NCBI GenBank assembly: GCA_024280675.1
Contig: JAJRPT010000099.1
Span: 1 to 27,149 of the forward strand
Length of the DNA stretch: 27,149 nucleotides
DNA from: Bacteroidota bacterium
GTDB taxonomy: Bacteria > Bacteroidota > Ignavibacteria > Kapaibacteriales > UBA2268
Direction of reading: 5' to 3'
Positions 25,236 to 27,149 of the stretch are shown here, piece after piece. The translations under genes were made by a program, and so were the position numbers. Position 1 is the first letter of the stretch. Each line of letters opens with the position of its first letter. The notes under the pieces were generated by a model. The model made no database searches, was not told the DNA's origin, and saw nothing but the letters and a program-made list of their open reading frames with translations.

Positions 25236-26522
25236 TTAAGGTATTTCTATTATATCTTCACGAGATGGTGAAGTGGAAATCAAGCTAAGCTTTGCACCTA
25301 TAAAATCTGAAATAAAGGAGGTGTAGATTTTTGCATTTTCTGGCAAATCATCAAACTTTCTAATTCCATTCAAACTAGAACTCCAGCCATCAAATGACTT
25401 ATAAACAGGTTTTACCTTCTCCAATAACTCTGAACTAGCTGGGTAGTAATCTATTTTTTCACCATCAATACGGTATTCTGTGCAAACTTGGATTGTCTCA
25501 AAATTATCAAGGACATCAAGTTTAGTCAGAGCAATTTCTGATATTCCATTAATCATAACAGAGTATTTAAGAGCTACCAAATCAAGCCAACCGCAACGGC
25601 GAGCTCGTCCAGTTGTGGCCCCAAATTCGTTTCCTACCTTTGCGAGATTTTCTCCATTATCGTCAAAAAGCTCGGTTGGGAAAGGACCGTTGCCAACCCT
25701 TGTGAGATAAGCCTTGACAATACCAATTACTTTGCTAATAGATGTGGGCGCGATGCCCAGTCCTGTACAAGCACCACCCGAAGTTGGATTTGAGCTGGTA
25801 ACAAAAGGATAAGTACCATGATCTATGTCAAGCAATGAGCCTTGTGCCCCTTCTGCAATAATGAATTTATTTTCTTTTCTAGCATTTGACAAAATAAGCG
25901 AAGTATCAGCAATATATTTTCCCAGTAAACTACTGTATTTTGAGTATTGTTCAACTATCTGGGCAACATTGAGTGGCATTTCATTATAAATCTTTTCGAT
26001 TACTTCATTATGCCAAACTACATTCGAGTCTATCTTGGAGGCTAGAGAATCTTGATTGAGAAAATCAACCATACGAATACCTATTCGTCTGGCTTTGTCA
26101 ATATATGCCGGCCCAATACCACGACCAGTAGTTCCAATCGCTTTATTTTTATCAAACAAGGCTCTTTTCTCTTGCAATTTATCAATTAATTTATGATAGG
26201 GCATTATCACATGGGCTTTGTGAGAAATAAACAATCTTCTGTCGACCGATATTCCATGAGAGGCCAGCATTTCGATCTCTTTGAGCAAAGCATCTGGGCA
26301 GACCACCACACCATCTCCAATTATGCAGACTGTGTTTTCTTGAAGCATTCCTGAGGGTATTAGATGCAAGACATAGGTCTTATCTTTGATTACTATGGTA
26401 TGACCAGCATTAGCACCGCCTTGATAACGGGCAACATAATCTACTCCTTCTGAAAGCAAATCAACAATTTTCCCTTTGCCCTCATCCCCCCATTGAGCAC
26501 CTACTATTAAATCAATTGGCAT
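25236..26522 (-). CDS. purA: Adenylosuccinate synthetase PurA
   Basis: A 428-aa cytosolic enzyme of standard length that makes adenylosuccinate from IMP, aspartate and GTP, the first committed step to AMP. The phosphate-binding loop is GAQWGDEGKGKIVD, with catalytic Asp13, and His41 is in AGHTIV. Further conserved blocks are GTTGRGIGPAY, AEGAQGSLLDIDHGTYPFVTSS and TTGRARRCGWLDLVALKY. Nothing is unusual. It follows the STAS gene by 9 bp and is probably in one transcript with secF and that gene. Confidence 0.98.
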   Translation of the reverse strand: MPIDLIVGAQWGDEGKGKIVDLLSEGVDYVARYQGGANAGHTIVIKDKTYVLHLIPSGMLQENTVCIIGDGVVVCPDALLKEIEMLASHGISVDRRLFISHKAHVIMPYHKLIDKLQEKRALFDKNKAIGTTGRGIGPAYIDKARRIGIRMVDFLNQDSLASKIDSNVVWHNEVIEKIYNEMPLNVAQIVEQYSKYSSLLGKYIADTSLILSNARKENKFIIAEGAQGSLLDIDHGTYPFVTSSNPTSGGACTGLGIAPTSISKVIGIVKAYLTRVGNGPFPTELFDDNGENLAKVGNEFGATTGRARRCGWLDLVALKYSVMINGISEIALTKLDVLDNFETIQVCTEYRIDGEKIDYYPASSELLEKVKPVYKSFDGWSSSLNGIRKFDDLPENAKIYTSFISDFIGAKLSLISTSPSREDIIEIP

Positions 26523-26531
26523 ATTTTCTTT

Positions 26532-26942
26532 TTAGAGTTTGGCGGCCGATTGGCAGTTATCTGAAATTATAAAGACTTTGTCCAGATGTGTCATTTTGAC
26601 CAGAGATGAAAGACTCCTGCCCACAGAACAAAGAATAAGTGTTTTATTTGCATTTTTCAGGTGTGTGTGTGCAGCGACCAACATCCCAAGACCAGAACTA
26701 TTGACAAGCCCAACGCCACTGCAATCAAATATTATTTTGTTAGAATCTGAGTGTAAATTATTGAGGTATGTTTGAAAATCCATAGCAGGCACACCGCCCA
26801 TAAGATCTCCACTGAGATTGATGATGATTTCACTTGATGAAGAGCTGTTAGTTTCATTCACTCCACTCTTGCCACTCATCACACTCTCCCCACCCGTCCC
26901 ACTCGCCCCACTCACCTGTTCGTATTTAAAATCTTGACTCAT
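26532..26942 (-). CDS. STAS-domain anti-sigma-factor antagonist-like protein
   Basis: A 136-aa protein. Residues 38-130 form a STAS domain: IIINLSGDLMGGVPA, then KIIFDCSGVGLVNSSGLGMLVAAHTHL. The SSG serines (82-83) align with the phosphorylated Ser of SpoIIAA-type anti-anti-sigma factors, with Asn81 where Asp is common. The family reverses the block of a sigma factor by binding its anti-sigma kinase. Residues 10-37 are a Ser/Gly/Thr-rich, low-complexity segment that may be disordered. No partner kinase or sigma factor is adjacent; it lies between secF and purA, which is not informative. An internal start at Met22 is possible. Confidence 0.87.
   Translation of the reverse strand: MSQDFKYEQVSGASGTGGESVMSGKSGVNETNSSSSSEIIINLSGDLMGGVPAMDFQTYLNNLHSDSNKIIFDCSGVGLVNSSGLGMLVAAHTHLKNANKTLILCSVGRSLSSLVKMTHLDKVFIISDNCQSAAKL
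26861..26918. repeat. AGTGG-type micro-repeat in the STAS gene 5' end
   Basis: On the minus strand AGTGG or close variants recur every 6-15 bases over about 58 bp, encoding SG, SG, GG, SG, SG. The units are imperfect and in frame. They make up the low-complexity N-terminus of the STAS protein. Confidence 0.6.
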
Positions 26943-26974
26943 AAATTTAAAACCAACTTATTATTGCTAAAGAC

Positions 26975-27149
26975 TCATGCCATTTTTACTTTTTTACCTC
27001 TTTCCAAAAACCAGATTACAAAAGAGCTGGCTACAAAAATTGAGGAGTATGTTCCGACGATAAACCCAATCACCATTGTGAAGGCGAAACCTTGCAATAC
27101 TGGACCTCCAAAAATAACTATTGCAAGCAATGCGCTAATGGTAGTCATC
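26975..27149 (-). CDS. secF: SecF (or SecDF) C-terminal end, truncated by window edge
   Basis: 57 residues and a stop, read on the reverse strand and continuing off the right edge. MTTISALLAIVIFGGPVLQG, then FAFTMVIGFIVGTYSSIFVA and a short basic tail GKKVKMA, match the last two transmembrane helices of SecF (typically FGG..LxGFA...IGxxxGTYSSIF). SecD/SecF use the proton gradient to aid export through SecYEG. Whether this is SecF alone or a SecDF fusion cannot be judged. It is followed 32 bp later by the STAS gene. Confidence 0.92.
   Translation of the reverse strand, partial: MTTISALLAIVIFGGPVLQGFAFTMVIGFIVGTYSSIFVASSFVIWFLERGKKVKMA

Noticed and set aside
1..27149. CRISPR arrays, insertion sequences, rRNA genes, prophage or defence genes
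   Set aside because: No regularly spaced direct repeats, transposase motifs, rRNA signatures or phage structural genes were seen; composition is uniform by eye.

Overview
The window is a gene-dense, AT-rich (well under 45% G+C by eye) piece of bacterial chromosome with standard stop codons, many 4-8 bp gene overlaps (ATGA junctions) and no gene-free stretch over 300 bp. Type IX secretion (T9SS) C-terminal sorting domains, a PorV-like outer-membrane protein, OstA/LptA-like and OmpA/thrombospondin-type-3 envelope proteins point to the Bacteroidota/Chlorobiota (FCB) group. A flagellar regulatory set (flhF, flhG, fliA) is unusual there and suggests an Ignavibacteria- or Kapabacteria-like lineage. 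That placement is inference; there is no rRNA in the window.

Layout. (a) 1-2647, + strand: the end of a surface-polysaccharide cluster with two GT4 glycosyltransferases (the first cut by the window edge) and one GT2 enzyme. (b) 2715-5588: a 45-aa membrane peptide coupled to an NlpC/P60 lipoprotein, a small membrane protein, cutA-radC, and convergent truA. (c) 5606-8736: a T9SS cargo protein on the minus strand, then a MATE exporter coupled to a lipoate-ligase family protein. (d) 8859-17979, + strand: a probable nine-gene operon, flhF, flhG, a Lys/Glu-rich membrane protein, fliA, an HDOD protein, a histidine-kinase-like protein lacking its phosphoacceptor His, a signal peptide/AMIN-like/TPR/TM/charged-tail protein, a stand-alone T9SS sorting-domain protein and a PorV-like barrel. 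A DUF6122-like membrane protein follows closely. (e) 18381-22024: an OstA-like LPS-transport protein diverging from a large TPR protein, and an unknown 129-aa protein. (f) 22146-23550: xseA and a short xseB. (g) 23577-27149, minus strand: a TSP3/OmpA protein, purA, a STAS protein and the C-terminus of secF.

The most interesting region is (d). It links flagellar placement and number control (FlhF/FlhG), the flagellar sigma factor, a possible phospho-signalling module with a dead kinase, and a membrane protein whose layout recalls the FimV/HubP polar landmarks. T9SS-type surface proteins follow in the same transcriptional direction. FlhF and FlhG both depart from family consensus at functionally important positions, so the circuit may work differently from the proteobacterial model. 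Two genes (the second GT4 and the OstA-like gene) appear to need ATC or CTG start codons to encode complete N-termini.
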